Assembly: GCA_013433145.1 (NCBI GenBank) | Contig: CM024181.1 | Span: 3,348,001 to 3,412,000, forward strand | Direction: 5' to 3' | Source of the DNA: Ascaris suum | Lineage: Eukaryota; Nematoda; Chromadorea; Rhabditida; Ascarididae | Length of the DNA: 64,000 nucleotides | In this document: in pieces, positions 50,236-64,000 of the stretch | How the letters are laid out: every line of letters begins with the position of its first letter | How positions within the stretch are numbered: position 1 is the stretch's first letter | Notes under the pieces: model-generated | Told to the model about the DNA's origin: nothing | What the model saw: only the letters and a program-made list of their open reading frames with translations | Database searches by the model: none | Made by a program: the position numbers and the translations under genes

Positions 50236-53200
50236 ATGCCTTCGGCCAGGTAACGAGTTAATAAATTCCGCTCTCTCAGTTTTTGTTGGGGCGATAGCAA
50301 TATCAAACGCGTTTAAAATGTCAGTGATAAACTACAATTCAAAACCGCCACTCTGCTTGACTAGGAAGTTCGTGAACTATGAGCAACTAATGAAAGACGC
50401 ATTCAAATTTCAAATGATTCGATAGTACACAAGATTTTCTGTTCGTTTCTATGCTGTTTTACCTGTGCGGAAAAGAAAAGTCGACTGCTTGGAAAGTATA
50501 TATCACTCGCCCACAGGTGTTTATGGTTCTTTCGAAGGTGATAGATCAACCTGCATGTCGATATAGACGGTTTGCGTATATTTCATATTATATGCAACAA
50601 ATTTTGCGCCTCTAGCTTCAATTACTCGACTAATGAAATGAACAATGGACGAGAAGAATGGACACAAATGCGCCTTAGGCAGAAATAAAACTTTCCTCTA
50701 AGGGTTTGCCATACTCCAGATTGTGCGTAAAAATGGGCAGGAGAAGTCTTTGCATTTCTAATACAGCCTGAAGGCCAATCTAAATGTATATATCCGCGGC
50801 TGTCGTGGCTCAAAGAAAATGCCGGCTATTACATGTGTATAATGCCGATGAAAGCCTTCGTCTATTTTGGCAATAACTCTTAGCGTTTTCCTCAAGAGAA
50901 TGATGCCATCAATGCAGCTAATGAAGAAGACAACTCCATATTGTTAAACGAGTCATTCATTGAAAACCAGGATTATTAAATAATCGCAAACACGTTTATT
51001 GCAGGTCGCTTGCTCTTGCTATCCTCGCCCTATGCTATACTACCTTTCAACTGACGCAGGTATATTCCTGTTTGCTCAATTAGAAAAGCCTTATCACATC
51101 TCAGCAAACACAAAGATCCTCTTCCATTCCAAAACAAAGAATAAGAAATTCCTCTGACTTGTTAAGGATGAATACCATCTATTTCCCCGACACAATCTAC
51201 AGAATAGAAATATTCATTGAATGGTGATAATCTGAAGCTGGTGACAGTATATGCAATGAAGAACCTTAGAAGTGTTCATGGAAATGTGCAAAGAAAAGAT
51301 TGTGTGACACGCATACAACCGAAGAGATGAAAACTGAAGCGCAGAAATGTGGAACGTCACAACGTCTCCAGATTCCTTGTTTCAGGCAATCTGCATTCCA
51401 GCTGGGTGTTCCTCTGTCTCGAACGGTGCTTCCTGTCTTCCAGTTGGGTGTTCCTCAGCTACAAGCAACGCACAACCGTATGCTTATGGTCTGTTTTTGC
51501 TGAGTCGGTAGCATTTGTTTCAACGCAGAAGCAGATACTGCTTATAACATCCGTTTCTTCGTAATAAGTGGAGGTAGAATCTCTCTGTTTGGCCTTATTT
51601 AAAACTATAGCGAAAAGTTTTAAGTGCTCATGTTACATTCTACATCAAGAAAAAAAAACGCTGTTGTGATCGCAGTTAAATTTAGTACAAGAAAATGAAG
51701 CGAATCAGTGCAAATCAATATAAGCTCCACGAATTATTTCCTGTACAGTGACTGCTGGCAAAGTTTGCTCAACACCTTATTTCAAGTCTCAATTGCCGCA
51801 AGTATCCTGGAGTATCTGTATTAAGAAAAGATCGCAGCACTAATGCACTTTTGACTTGAAATTGGGTGTTTTCAGCATCGCCTCAGAACGGTTTTTCATC
51901 AGCCCAGTACTCCCAGTCATCTGTCGCACAGCCTCAGCCTTCGGTGCAGTACTCGCAGCCAGTTGCACCTTCTGTGCAGTACTCACAACCAGCCGCATCA
52001 TCCGTGCAATATTCGCAGCCAGCTGCATCTTCTCTGCAGTACTCACAGCCAGCCGCATCTTCCGTGCAGTACTTGCAGCCAGCCGCATCCTCAGTGCAGT
52101 ACTCACAGCCAGCTGCATCTTCAGTGCAGTACTCGCAGCCGTCGGTACAGTATTCACAACCATCAGTCTCGTATACCGAGCCAACTATGCAATATTCGCA
52201 GCCGTCTGTATCATACAGTGCTCCTTCAACAAGTAAGTTACTGACTGGTGTTTGCATATGCAACTTTCAACCGCAGATGTTAATATGTTTTTGAAACAAC
52301 CTTGAAAAGGAGTTCGCTAGTGCCAGCACACCATTCTAATAGCCTCCCTCCCATAAAAATACATATAGGGAATAGAGCGATGGCGTGCTGTAATATTGGC
52401 TCATTGCAAGTAGAGTTACAATATTGCAACAAAAATTCCGCCGTGTTATTAACTGTTATTTTTTCAGGCTACGGCTACAGTTCATCGGGATGTGGATCAT
52501 CATGCGGTAAGCTTATCGAAATATCTTCTCCGTTCTTTTCCTCCCATTTTTGTGACCGAATTACACATAACTGAGTAGTTTCGCAAGTGACACTCATCAC
52601 CTTATCTGATATTATGACACAGGCCGTCGGTACTTTTGACGATATGTACAACTTTCTAAGTGTTCGCTATTCATCTTCGAAATGTGCCATACATAAACAG
52701 GAAATATGCATGTGGCAGAGCATTTTGCAAAGCTTGCCCATCAAAGCGCTGAGAAGAAGGATTCTCTTGTAGATATATATATCTGTGACCCATATAATTA
52801 AAACATCCGTTTATTATAGCTCATGTATCCTTGTTTGTTGACAGCTAATGAGGCGATTGCTCTAACATACCTGTGGTAATTTTTCTGTCTTATTTCAGGT
52901 TCCCAGTACTATTCATCGGGATGTGGATCGTCTTGTGGTAAGCTTGTTCAGACCGCTTCTTTCCTATCTAATTTTCATGAAAACGCGCCCATGTTTGATG
53001 CACAGTTACCTTATGTTACCGTCCTTTTGTTTGTCTTCTAACTATTCAAGCGCTATGATTAAGCTTGTCGGTAACACTTCGCTAACATCCAATATTCAAC
53101 GATTTTCACTGTTAGTGATTTACTTCGGACACGTGAGCAGCAAGTTCTCAATCATGCTCGACTACAGTGATACTCCATTCAAATCAATCTGTTACAGTCT

Positions 53201-53505
53201 TGATGTTAATCTTTGCCATTTTTGTGTAGCCATCGAAGATAATCCTAACTACCGTCGATGTTGCTGAAATTGGTCTAGAAAAATTTCTTCCAAATCACAA
53301 AGCGTTTAGCCGGTATTGAGGTAGGATGAATCGAGAGGAAAGATGCCATAGCCACTAAGCTCTTTCCATTTCCGGACAACACATATTTAAACTTGACTAT
53401 AAATATAGCAATCATTTATGTGGTATTTACTGAAACCTATCTAGAAGGTCGACAATAAGAATGTTTTCAGGTTCCGCGTTGCTAAGGATCATCAGCTGTT
53501 GCTAA
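50236..53505 (+). CDS. Gene A, unit 3
   Basis: Exons 50236-50249, 51005-51059, 51386-51488, 51876-52232, 52468-52506, 52899-52937, 53471-53505. The protein is the same as in units 1 and 2. The private 10-bp insertion of this unit lies in intron 6, about 190 bp before the last exon, and does not touch the splice sites. Confidence 0.75.
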
Positions 53506-56500
53506 TGGACATTATCATTATATCTGACATCATGTCTTCTTATTTGCAGTCAATGACTGCAAACTGTTTTTGTTGTGGGTCTAACACTCAGTTATACACT
53601 GTATGACATTGCTTGGTTTCGTAACCTCATTTCTCTGTGGGAAATATGCATTTTTTTTTTAAAATGGATTTACTGTTGACTGACAGTACCAAAGTCTCGC
53701 TAAAGAAAGTTCGACGGATGATAAACGTTCACGGTTGTCTGCAAAAGGCACCTTTACCCAATTGCTGCCTCTTTTTTATCGTATTTTCTTCGTTGGAACC
53801 AAAGGACAACCGAATTATAATGATGGTGCAATGCTAATCATTGCCTGGGAGTCATTCCCGCCCATTATATTTGAGATTCTTGTAAAATTGTGATCCATTA
53901 AAAATAGTAACATATCGCTTGTTAGACACTGCATTTATCACGACATATTCAGTCAACACACACATCACTTTATCGTAATCTTATCTCGGCATTCACGTCG
54001 ATTCATTCAGCACGAATAATGCGTATTAATGTTAATGTGCCTTCGCTAATGCTCAATGCCTGAACAGTGCCAGGTAAAATACAATTGATAGGGAAACGTG
54101 GTTGAAGAAGTTGACTTGATTTTTCAGAAGGGCTAATGTTATTTCCGGATACACGATGCTGAATAAATGGAAACAGTCGATGTGATTCCGACATGCATCC
54201 AAAAAATTCGGAGGGGCAAATAATTTAGGTCCAGATAATGAAAAGGTACACTTATTCATGTCAACTGGTGTTGCTTTCATGCGCTTACGGCAACCTCTAC
54301 AGTCCCTACCGCGATGTTTCGTGCTAAAAATTTGAAGCAGTCAAAACCATCGGCAATGCCCCAATTAGTGATGTGAACGATCAGAAAAATGCGTCGACTA
54401 GCAATAGAAGGTCCGTTGAAACCGGATGCATTTGAAAATATAGACGAATTGCCGATCGAAAGAACGATTTCGCTTGTAATCAAGAAACGGATCGACAAGT
54501 ATTTCCCTTTCGATAAAAAGGGATTGGGCCTTCTGTTTCCAATCAAGCTATATCAGTGATATTTCTACCATCGGACATTGCCTGATTAGTAATTCCAAGG
54601 ATTGCCACACATCATATAACTCCAGTAACAGCACCAAACGGCTAAACGATTGGGAATAATTACCGTGGATACAATCAAAGCAAAATAATCAATAAGTAAA
54701 AAACAACACGACGACCGTATTGGAATGGTGTATTGAAAGATTTGTAGCCGAATTTGACTTACGAAGGCTTCCTCGAAAACAGGTGTATTGAGTGCCACCG
54801 ACCCGGTAGCCAATATATACTGAAGGTCGTAAAACTCAACTGGCCTGTTTGCTTATTCAATCGTCACAACTCCGTTGAGTTGGCGATTTCTTCTACGGTT
54901 CTGCTCACTCGAACAACTGCTTCCGTCTCGCTTCTCCCGAATGTTCGTCCTTACCCAAATCTCGAACTTGGGTAATTAAACCTCTTGCATTTTATTAGTG
55001 CATAGTGCGCCGAACAATACGATCGCAATTGAATTACGAATTAGCACACACAACAGCATCGAATTACGAATTAACAAAATACAGCAACACCGAATTACGA
55101 ATTAGCAAAACACAGCAACACTTTAGCAAAAATGGGATTTCAGATCAATACTGTAATGTTAGGCTTGCAAACTTTTTCGCGATTCCTAGCACGACACAGC
55201 AAGTCAAATTCTATCAACCGAAAGACTTCTCATTTCGAAGGATTATGACGATAGTCTGTGACTTAAGTCGCACTGAACAAGAAGCCTACATTTAATCTGA
55301 GCCGGCGTCTCCAGCGATAATTATAAAATTCCGCGCTTTTAAAGGATTAAAGCAGCGATCAGGGTAACCGTTGGTGGTTTAACCTAGTCTAAGCAGTTCA
55401 TTACTCAAGTTCGAACAACCATTACAACATAGGCAATAAACTCACTACGGCCTCTTCCGTTATACCGTTTCGAGGCAAGCACGTTAATATGGAGATGGGT
55501 AATAATCAAAGAAATCTTCCACACGAGACAAGCAACACTCTTCGAACAACGATATTGCTTCACCGCAAGCAAACACTCTTTGCACCTTCGTAACGCACTA
55601 AAGGTCGACTCTATATAAGCTTATTGCTATCCCTTTTATAGGGTCTTTGGGGTTGTACTTTCGTCAACATCATAGCTTCATGACGAATCTGCTTTGAATG
55701 ATGCTACCCATTCATGAAGAGAGCGGTGCCATGTTTCCGGTGCCTTCTCCCTTGTAGAAGCCGCTAGGCCGACGCGTTTTTGTGGTGTTTCTTTCCGCAT
55801 GCCTTAGTCACCGAAACGTCTTTATACACATGCGCATTCCTTTTGCACTTATAATGTTTACCTCAGTACATTCTAAATTAGCTATCAAATTTCAAAAATC
55901 CAAATGATACTCGCGAGTAATCGCGACAACAGGTCGAAAATAAATTTTGGAAACTAGTGAGGAAATGGCATGGCGTGGGAAAAAACATGTTCCGCTCGTT
56001 CTTCTAGCAATCAATTTAACTGGGACAAGACAGTCGTATCGCTTGATTTTGTATGTTGTTCGATTTTGATGTATGTGACCGCCTGTTTTTTTGTTCTGTA
56101 AGCGCCTTTTGTCGTACATCGTTCTTATTGACATCGCCGTTGCCATCCACCGGCTTGTCCATTCGGGGTGCCTAATCTCCAAGATTTTTGTTTTCTTCGG
56201 CAGCGCTTTCATGGCAGAAATCGTATTCGTTTAGGTCCATGTGAATCATCATAGTCACCACTACAATTCAGTTCTTCTGCCGAAATTTCACACATTAAGC
56301 GCCTTTCGTCCCGATAAAATTGATTCTTCATTAGTTCACATGTTCTTTGTGCATTCTTCCCAAATGCTCTTTTATTCAAGTGTTTTCCAAACTTGATCGA
56401 ATAGTCGAACCACTTTCGCATTACAGCTAGCACATTTTTAATGCACGAACAAGACTTCTTAACTAACATTAATGTACATAACAAATTAGTGGATATGAAA

Positions 56501-57480
56501 ATCTTTCTACGAGGCTTTAAAAGAACATTCGAACGGTACTATCAGATCCAGAATAATCCCACGAATCATCGGTGTCAGAAATCTATCTCGAAAAAATTGA
56601 AACAACTCGGCGAATTGACCACTCGCGGTAGCATCCACAAAGAACAGTCGAAATATGTTTTTGAAGAAGTTGTTCATTCTGGATGTCAGCTTTCATTTTT
56701 ACTGTTTTGCTTGCCAGAGAAGTGAAACAGTGAAAACAACAGCTGAGATCCAACGTGATCCAGAGCTGCAATTATGATTTAACAGCACTGCTTTGAAACT
56801 GCGGTCAGCAATACATTAGAACCAATAGAATGGAAATAAAAGAAAAATTTGACGATCATTGAAGCTGACTATAGTTGAAGTTTTTGCTTTAATTAAAGCT
56901 TCGTCGCATAATATTGGTAACAACGATTTAATACCTTTCCAATTGATCGCTGCAAATAGAACCATTGTCATATCATCATTTACGAGCAAATTCATTGTTT
57001 CGAACTATCGCCTCAAAACGTTGGAATAGCGTTATGTACTCACTTGAAACGCCAATAACACTGATTTATGAGAATCTCCACATTGATGTTGCCAACGTTG
57101 CTGACTGCATCAGAACTCTTAATAATAAATTCCACTCACATAATACTCACAAAAAAAAAAAAAACAAAATTTTACCATCGCCATGTCTAGTCTTTTCAAC
57201 ACGATCTGCCCGCTATATGAGTCATTGAAAGGAAATTCTTATTTTCTGCAGCGCTCACTTGGTTGTAAAACGAAGTTCATCTCCTATTTTATGGTACCTT
57301 CAAGTGTCAAAAAATTCAAAATTGCAGTAAAGTATTTGTGGTTTCCAGAGCTGTATCTTGCATTTCAGCTACCACGTTCAAAGTAAACAACTTTATTTAC
57401 AATTACATAGAAGTATATGTTCAAAATATTGGTCCAATATACATGAACATTCGATACAGATTTCGTGTGCACATAATCAC
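53506..57480. other. Region between genes A and B, unit 3
   Basis: Same content as in unit 1, with the 8-bp insertion: small frame near 54389, ~30-bp repeats near 55031, coding-looking block 55892-56771. The A run near 57150 is lengthened by base changes. No additional gene is seen. Confidence 0.45.
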
Positions 57481-59172
57481 TCATCGTCTGCGACAACATT
57501 GATTCGATCCACTAACGCTAACACAGACTATGAAACCGCTAGGACAGAAGCATTCGGTTTCGATCGTTGATGGAAGGCATTCTGTTATCAACGGTTGTAG
57601 AGGTAGAGGTGATGGGAACTCGGTTGGAATAGGTGTAGGTTGGAGCGTTGCTACAACAGGTTCGCGTACAATTGGTAAGGGTTGTAGCCGATTGTGAATG
57701 CACTGTTTATCGCACTGTGGCATGCAAACTGGTGGACATTCTTCTGTTGGCTGTTGTGTGAGAGGTTCTGTGTTCCTAGCAGTTGGAACGTGCATTGGTA
57801 GGGGAGTGTTGTAGACGGATGATTCGATTCGTTGAAATGATCTTTCGTTTTGTTGAATACACGAAATATTGCATGCAGGTTTGCAAGCTGAAGCGCATTC
57901 CGGCGCATATTGCACGATTCCGGGAAACGTATGAGGTATTTGAGCACCTTGTGGTGCTATTGAAGCGGAGCCCTGAGGCAATATAGGCTCAAATCTTTGA
58001 GAGTTTACAGGCCTGTATTCATCTGCAATGATGGCATCTGGACCTCTAGCCGCACCTTGCGATGAAATCAGCGACGGAGATCCTTGAGAGGCCACAGGAC
58101 CAAATACTTGAGGGATTGCAGGAGCAAATCCTTGTCCTATTATGGAGCTAGGGTTTTCGATCATATTCGACGTGATACACGCGCAAAATGGCCTACAGAT
58201 TTGGGCACAAGCCTTATTTGTGGGTGTAGAATTAGCTGTTTCGCGTCCGCTTTCCATCGACTGAGCTGAGTCTTGTGGTTGAACTGGTTGGGTGGCTGTG
58301 TTCCCGTAAGGTGGTATATTCGATGTTAATGGAGACGATCCCGAACGAAGATATATGGGGTGATTGTTCGATACAGTTGGCGCGTAAGATGGTTGTCCAG
58401 CTGACTGCTCGCTGCAAATAAAACAAGGCTATAGGAACTAATTCTCGCTGTATTTCACAAATGTATTTCAGAAAGCAACAATTTCACCGGAGGTTTTTGT
58501 AATTGTAAATTCGTTTCAAAATTCACAAAGAAGTCGTGCTACGATTTAAAGAGTTTTTCGTCACTTTCAGTTCCTTATGACTTCTATCTGCACAACAATC
58601 AAATCTCGAAGCATAAAACCTACCAGCATTGCTGGCAACGTTGTTCCTCGTTGAGCATGCAATTCTGCATACAGCTGCCGACGCATGGTGCTGATTGTGC
58701 TTGAATGGGGTACTGCTGAAAGAAGGTTATCATTCACTATCCGTTATGGCAATCTCTGGTTGATAGGATTAAAATATAGGACGTTAGTTGTATCCTCGTT
58801 TGATCAGTGCTATCGTCTTGGAACGAGTACTGTAACAATATAAAACCGTTCAATCTCGGTCATCTTCATTTCGCTTTGCAACCGACTGCAAATTTCTTAA
58901 CCATCGGGGAATAATGCGTTTGTAATGATATAAAAACGTGTAGAACCAAAGTTTGACGACATCAAGCGCACTATGAAGTATTATCATAATGAATGCAATA
59001 TGAAGATATTTTAAGGCCATAGTGGAATATGGAGGTAGTTCTTTTCGGTTTTTGGATGGTAAACGGTTAATGAGGTTGAAACGGTTATTGCGACGGACTA
59101 TTGAAGTACCTGTGCCCAGCCAATGCACGAGAGGGCCGCCAATGCGTAGAGAGTATCGAGAAACTTGAACAT
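57481..59172 (-). CDS. Gene B, unit 3
   Basis: Exons in minus order 59172-59110, 58715-58624, 58411-57481. The 361-aa product is identical to the other two copies. TATAAAA is at 59204-59210 and AATAAA at 57392-57397 on the minus strand. Confidence 0.85.
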
Positions 59173-62113
59173 GTTGCTGATGATGACACATTGTTGGTAT
59201 GCATTTTATAGGCGATCGGGATGGCTGGTTTGGTAGTGGATAAAACGAGTGGACAAACAATCTACTTAAGCTAGTGTATAAGCCAGATTATGTTTTATTT
59301 CTGCTCAATAGCCATCTGATGAAAAAGTGAGAGTTTGTTACCTCCTAAGTGACGCTGTTTTGTGTTTCCATTTTTTATTGTCATATCCTTTTTGCAATTA
59401 CTTTGGTGTTTCTTTGAGGTAATTAAGCGTAATCAATAAATCACAAATTTTAGAAATCTCTTTAAGTACCATAAATGAGCATCCGATGAATGAATTATAT
59501 AATCAGCTCAATAAATGGTACCTTCTCAGTACGCCTTTTAAAAAAAATTAATAAAGGCAATGTATATTGCGTTTGGGAAACAGTTAACTCTCAATCAACG
59601 AATTATCGTAGCCAAAGAACGAGCTTCTATTGTTATGTAAGTTATTTGTCGCAGAGACAAGGGGATCAATGGTTAGTGGATCCGAGCCTGCATTCGGGCG
59701 AACGGGATTCTACCCACAGTCACACACTTTTTGTTTTTTATCATTCATTTTTATTGCTCACCGTTACCTTAGATGAATCAAATGGAAGTCAGTGATCTGT
59801 GTGATAACAGCTCAATAGCTCAATAGTTAAAGGGTCCGTCGATGCCACAGTTCGAATATTGTTATGCCACAGTCCGAATATTGTTAGATTCCGATCAGAG
59901 GTACGAGCGGATGACCATAACCAGTGGATGCTTCACATTGTTCGCTGTGCTGTATGACTGATAATTGTATGATCTAGATCCAGTGTTGTGTGATGTGCTA
60001 TTTGTGTGATAACAGAGTGAAGTCGAATTGGAATGAAGTTTGGACTACACTATATGCGCCCTCACTTTCATTTTTTTCTATTTAACGTACAATCGGAATG
60101 CCAAACTGTACAAGAACAAAACTAGGACGCAAGGGCGGGAATCCTTTGAACTTCATATTAAGACGATTGAATCCATGGAGCTGCGGTATGTTTCATCGAA
60201 TATTACTTTTGAAGCTCTCTTGAAATATATATAAAAGGTGGGAATTAGTCACAAAAACTGAACTCGGATTCCATCGATTGTAATTTCTCATATCTCTGCT
60301 TTTGGGATTTCTGGTTGCTAGTTCTCGGCCATGTTTCAACGTAATGGTCGAGGTCTTTTGAGGTAAGATGAGCTAGCGAGATCTCTTCAGCGATGCTTCA
60401 AGTAGACCATAACATTGGTCAGGACCTAAGGTGTGATACCCAAAATCGCGATTTTTCCATCGTGAGAAGGTTTTTTGCTATCTATTTCAGTGTTTTTAGT
60501 GTCGAGCGATAGAACCCAGTGAGCTGATCACTATTTCGTAAGTCGATATTATATTCTTTCAGAAATTGGAATGTTAGGGGGGTTGAAAAGTTGACCGGCC
60601 GTTTCTGAACATATTGGTGTGTTACTTGAGTATTTTAGACAGGAAAACAGAAGGCTCAGTAGACACGGTTCTCCACTTTTGATCTGATAGAATCAGATTC
60701 TGCGTCAGACAAGTATTTCGTCGTTTCCCTCATATAGTCGTTATTTGCTCTGCAATGCAACAATGCTTCTACGAGCGGTTGCCTTTCCACATGTGATTTC
60801 CTCCTGAAGCCTTAAGTAAATCACAAAGAGCTAATTCGTTAACGTTCAAACAGCGCAGTAGTTAAGGCGTTCGTCCTTGCATTTAACTGATGAAGGGTCC
60901 ATTTGTTGCAGCGGCATGAAATTAACAACTCAACCTGTGGGTGCGGCGCAAGATTGTAGTTGTGTGCTATATTGAGCATGATGCTGTGATGTCGTGTCGA
61001 TGCCATAGTTGTATGACACAAGCAGAAGATTGTGTGATGACCCTGCAGACCGGCTGTTTAGCGCAGGGTTGTTATTCTCATTGGAATGTAATGATTAAAT
61101 TTCTTACTATTAGCGTCTCGTTCTGACTCATTTCTTTTTTGGCTAGCTTTTATTCGCTTCACGTATATTAGCTTATCTCTTCGTCTACTCTTGTTCCGAG
61201 GGAGCTGGGGGGGGGGGGGGGGGGGGGGGAGAGGGGCTGCTGTCTATTAGTTCATTTAGTGTTATTCCGAAGCGCCGAAAGTGTATCCGCCTCGCCTCCG
61301 ATTATTTGCTGCGCGCGGTGCCTTGCGCTGCGACGAGCTGTCCTTAATATATCTCTGCTCTGGATGGTCCCATTTTGTTGATTTTTTGATAAGCTACTTT
61401 TTTTTAAATGAAGATCATCAGCGTTTCCCGATCGCCTTGACATGGGAAAAAATTTTCGACTAGATTGTGCCGTCTACCGAGTTTTGACAAATATAACGAA
61501 TGTCGAAAAGTGGCAAACTGTCGACTGGTTCCATGGCAAAAAGGAGTAGCTAAGTTTGCTTCCAATGGAGTCAAGTAAAAAGTGATCTTATCGTGAGTGA
61601 AATTTCTGTCAAACGTGCGAAGTTAAGCTCAAACAAAGTCAACACTGCCAGAAGTTGCTTCGTTTCAGGTCAAAAATGCAACAGGTCGCATTTGTCAATT
61701 TTCACGGTAATAGAGACGGTAAACGTGTGCACCCACACACGTATTGACAACAACAAAATATACATCTTTGAATATGGAAATTAGTAGAGGGCCTTGAGAA
61801 GAAACTTTCGGGAAATGTTGCGAAGTGAGGACTGTTTCGCGTAAAATAGTAGAGAGAGGATAGAGCAGTCCATGTTTTTATTGTTTGTTCGTGCGTAAGC
61901 TAACATTGCGAGAAACTACTTTGTAATAGTTTTTAGTAATCGTCGTACGCACTCAGAGCAAACAAATGTGACGTGTGAATGCATGGTTGCACGGACTATC
62001 ACTAAAGCTCGGGCAACTACGACGACTATAAATTGCTGCTTCAAGGCTATGCTTCACTCAGCTCGTTTGCTTCAGTTCATCAGCTTCACACTAAGCTAGA
62101 ATCGACTTTCAAT
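59173..62113. other. Divergent spacer from gene B (unit 3) to gene A (unit 4)
   Basis: Equivalent to the earlier spacers. It contains the SINE-like stretch (about 60841-61121), a 23-base G run (61207-61229) and the unit junction 61492/61493. No gene is seen. Confidence 0.5.
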
Positions 62114-64000
62114 ATGCCTTCGGCCAGGTAACGAGTTAATAAATTCCGCTCTCTCAGTTTTTGTTGGGGCGATAGCAATATCAAACGCGTTTAAAATGTC
62201 AGTGATAAACTACAATTCAAAACCGCCACTCTGCTTGACTAGGAAGTTCGTGAACTATGAGCAACTAATGAAAGACGCATTCAAATTTCAAATGATTCGA
62301 TAGTACACAAGATTTTCTGTTCGTTTCTATGCTGTTTTACCTGTGCGGAAAAGAAAAGTCGACTGCTTGGAAAGTATATATCACTCGCCCACAGGTGTTT
62401 ATGGTTCTTTCGAAGGTGATAGATCAACCTGCATGTCGATATAGACGGTTTGCGTATATTTCATATTATATGCAACAAATTTTGCGCCTCTAGCTTCAAT
62501 TACTCGACTAATGAAATGAACAATGGACGAGAAGAATGGACACAAATGCGCCTTAGGCAGAAATAAAACTTTCCTCTAAGGGTTTGCCATACTCCAGATT
62601 GTGCGTAAAAATGGGCAGGAGAAGTCTTTGCATTTCTAATACAGCCTGAAGGCCAATCTAAATGTATATATCCGCGGCTGTCGTGGCTCAAAGAAAATGC
62701 CGGCTATTACATGTGTATAATGCCGATGAAAGCCTTCGTCTATTTTGGCAATAACTCTTAGCGTTTTCCTCAAGAGAATGATGCCATCAATGCAGCTAAT
62801 GAAGAAGACAACTCCATATTGTTAAACGAGTCATTCATTGAAAACCAGGATTATTAAATAATCGCAAACACGTTTATTGCAGGTCGCTTGCTCTTGCTAT
62901 CCTCGCCCTATGCTATACTACCTTTCAACTGACGCAGGTATATTCCTGTTTGCTCAATTAGAAAAGCCTTATCACATCTCAGCAAACACAAAGATCCTCT
63001 TCCATTCCAAAACAAAGAATAAGAAATTCCTCTGACTTGTTAAGGATGAATACCATCTATTTCCCCGACACAATCTACAGAATAGAAATATTCATTGAAT
63101 GGTGATAATCTGAAGCTGGTGACAGTATATGCAATGAAGAACCTTAGAAGTGTTCATGGAAATGTGCAAAGAAAAGATTGTGTGACACGCATACAACCGA
63201 AGAGATGAAAACTGAAGCGCAGAAATGTGGAACGTCACAACGTCTCCAGATTCCTTGTTTCAGGCAATCTGCATTCCAGCTGGGTGTTCCTCTGTCTCGA
63301 ACGGTGCTTCCTGTCTTCCAGTTGGGTGTTCCTCAGCTACAAGCAACGCACAACCGTATGCTTATGGTCTGTTTTTGCTGAGTCGGTAGCATTTGTTTCA
63401 ACGCAGAAGCAGATACTGCTTATAACATCCGTTTCTTCGTAATAAGTGGAGGTAGAATCTCTCTGTTTGGCCTTATTTAAAACTATAGCGAAAAGTTTTA
63501 AGTGCTCATGTTACATTCTACATCAAGAAAAAAAAACGCTGTTGTGATCGCAGTTAAATTTAGTACAAGAAAATGAAGCGAATCAGTGCAAATCAATATA
63601 AGCTCCACGAATTATTTCCTGTACAGTGACTGCTGGCAAAGTTTGCTCAACACCTTATTTCAAGTCTCAATTGCCGCAAGTATCCTGGAGTATCTGTATT
63701 AAGAAAAGATCGCAGCACTAATGCACTTTTGACTTGAAATTGGGTGTTTTCAGCATCGCCTCAGAACGGTTTTTCATCAGCCCAGTACTCCCAGTCATCT
63801 GTCGCACAGCCTCAGCCTTCGGTGCAGTACTCGCAGCCAGTTGCACCTTCTGTGCAGTACTCACAACCAGCCGCATCATCCGTGCAATATTCGCAGCCAG
63901 CTGCATCTTCTCTGCAGTACTCACAGCCAGCCGCATCTTCCGTGCAGTACTTGCAGCCAGCCGCATCCTCAGTGCAGTACTCACAGCCAGCTGCATCTTC
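61493..64000 (+). repeat. Tandem unit 4, cut by the window end (2508 bp visible)
   Basis: It begins with the same ATAACGAATG edge and runs collinear with the other units to the last base. The array therefore continues past the window and the copy number here is a minimum. Confidence 0.95.
62114..64000 (+). CDS. Gene A, unit 4 (partial, cut by window end)
   Basis: Exons 62114-62127, 62883-62937, 63264-63366 and 63754 to the window edge are present with the same splice sites as the other copies. The frame is open into the sixth decapeptide repeat. The TATA box is at 62027-62033. The remaining exons lie outside the window. Confidence 0.72.

Larger units (their letters stand above)
49615..61492 (+). 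repeat. Tandem unit 3 (11878 bp)
   Basis: Collinear with unit 2 and shares its 8-bp insertion (near 54640). It has a private 10-bp insertion (TTTCTTCC-containing, near 53285) and a change that extends the A run near 57150. The G run is 23 bases. Confidence 0.97.

Overview
The window is AT-rich eukaryotic DNA from a nematode. Genes are split into many small exons separated by GT-AG introns, many with a short TTTCAG-type acceptor. The encoded families are typical of nematodes: S28 prolyl-carboxypeptidase-like peptidases, and a secreted protein with C-x3-C-x3-C repeats plus a C-terminal CC motif. I cannot name the species; a parasitic strongylid or ascarid would fit but is not shown.

Left part (1-25883): two tandem, same-strand paralogous genes for secreted S28 serine peptidases (1613-10652 and 15358-24141). 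Each has ten exons with the same intron positions and phases, and each model gives 558 residues with a complete Ser/Asp/His triad. Gene 1 carries a decayed hAT-like transposase in its largest intron and a likely GC-AG intron. Gene 2 has a possible 21-nt in-frame microexon that looks like a relic of an exon 2 duplication. The 4.7 kb between them holds degenerate, partly duplicated coding-looking pieces that I cannot name.

Right part (25884-64000): an 11.86-11.88 kb unit repeated head to tail, three complete copies and the start of a fourth that runs off the window. Copies are nearly identical, differing mainly in homopolymers plus an 8-bp and a 10-bp indel. Each unit carries two convergent TATA-box genes for small secreted, low-complexity, cysteine-containing proteins. 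Gene A (+, seven exons, 213 aa) has QYSQP-type deca- and heptapeptide repeats and GCGSSCG ends. Gene B (-, three exons, 361 aa) has C-x3-C-x3-C repeats and a terminal CC motif, resembling the ABU/PQN (pharyngeal cuticle) proteins of Caenorhabditis. The rest of each unit holds a tRNA-derived SINE-like stretch, a long G run near the unit end, a short GAATTACGAATTA repeat and unidentified coding-looking blocks.

Functional reading (inference): the left genes are extracellular or lysosomal, possibly gut, peptidases. The array is a recent amplification of a pair of structural extracellular-matrix (cuticle or pharyngeal cuticle) genes. The array is the most unusual part of the window; assembly duplication must be excluded, although the private indels argue for distinct copies.
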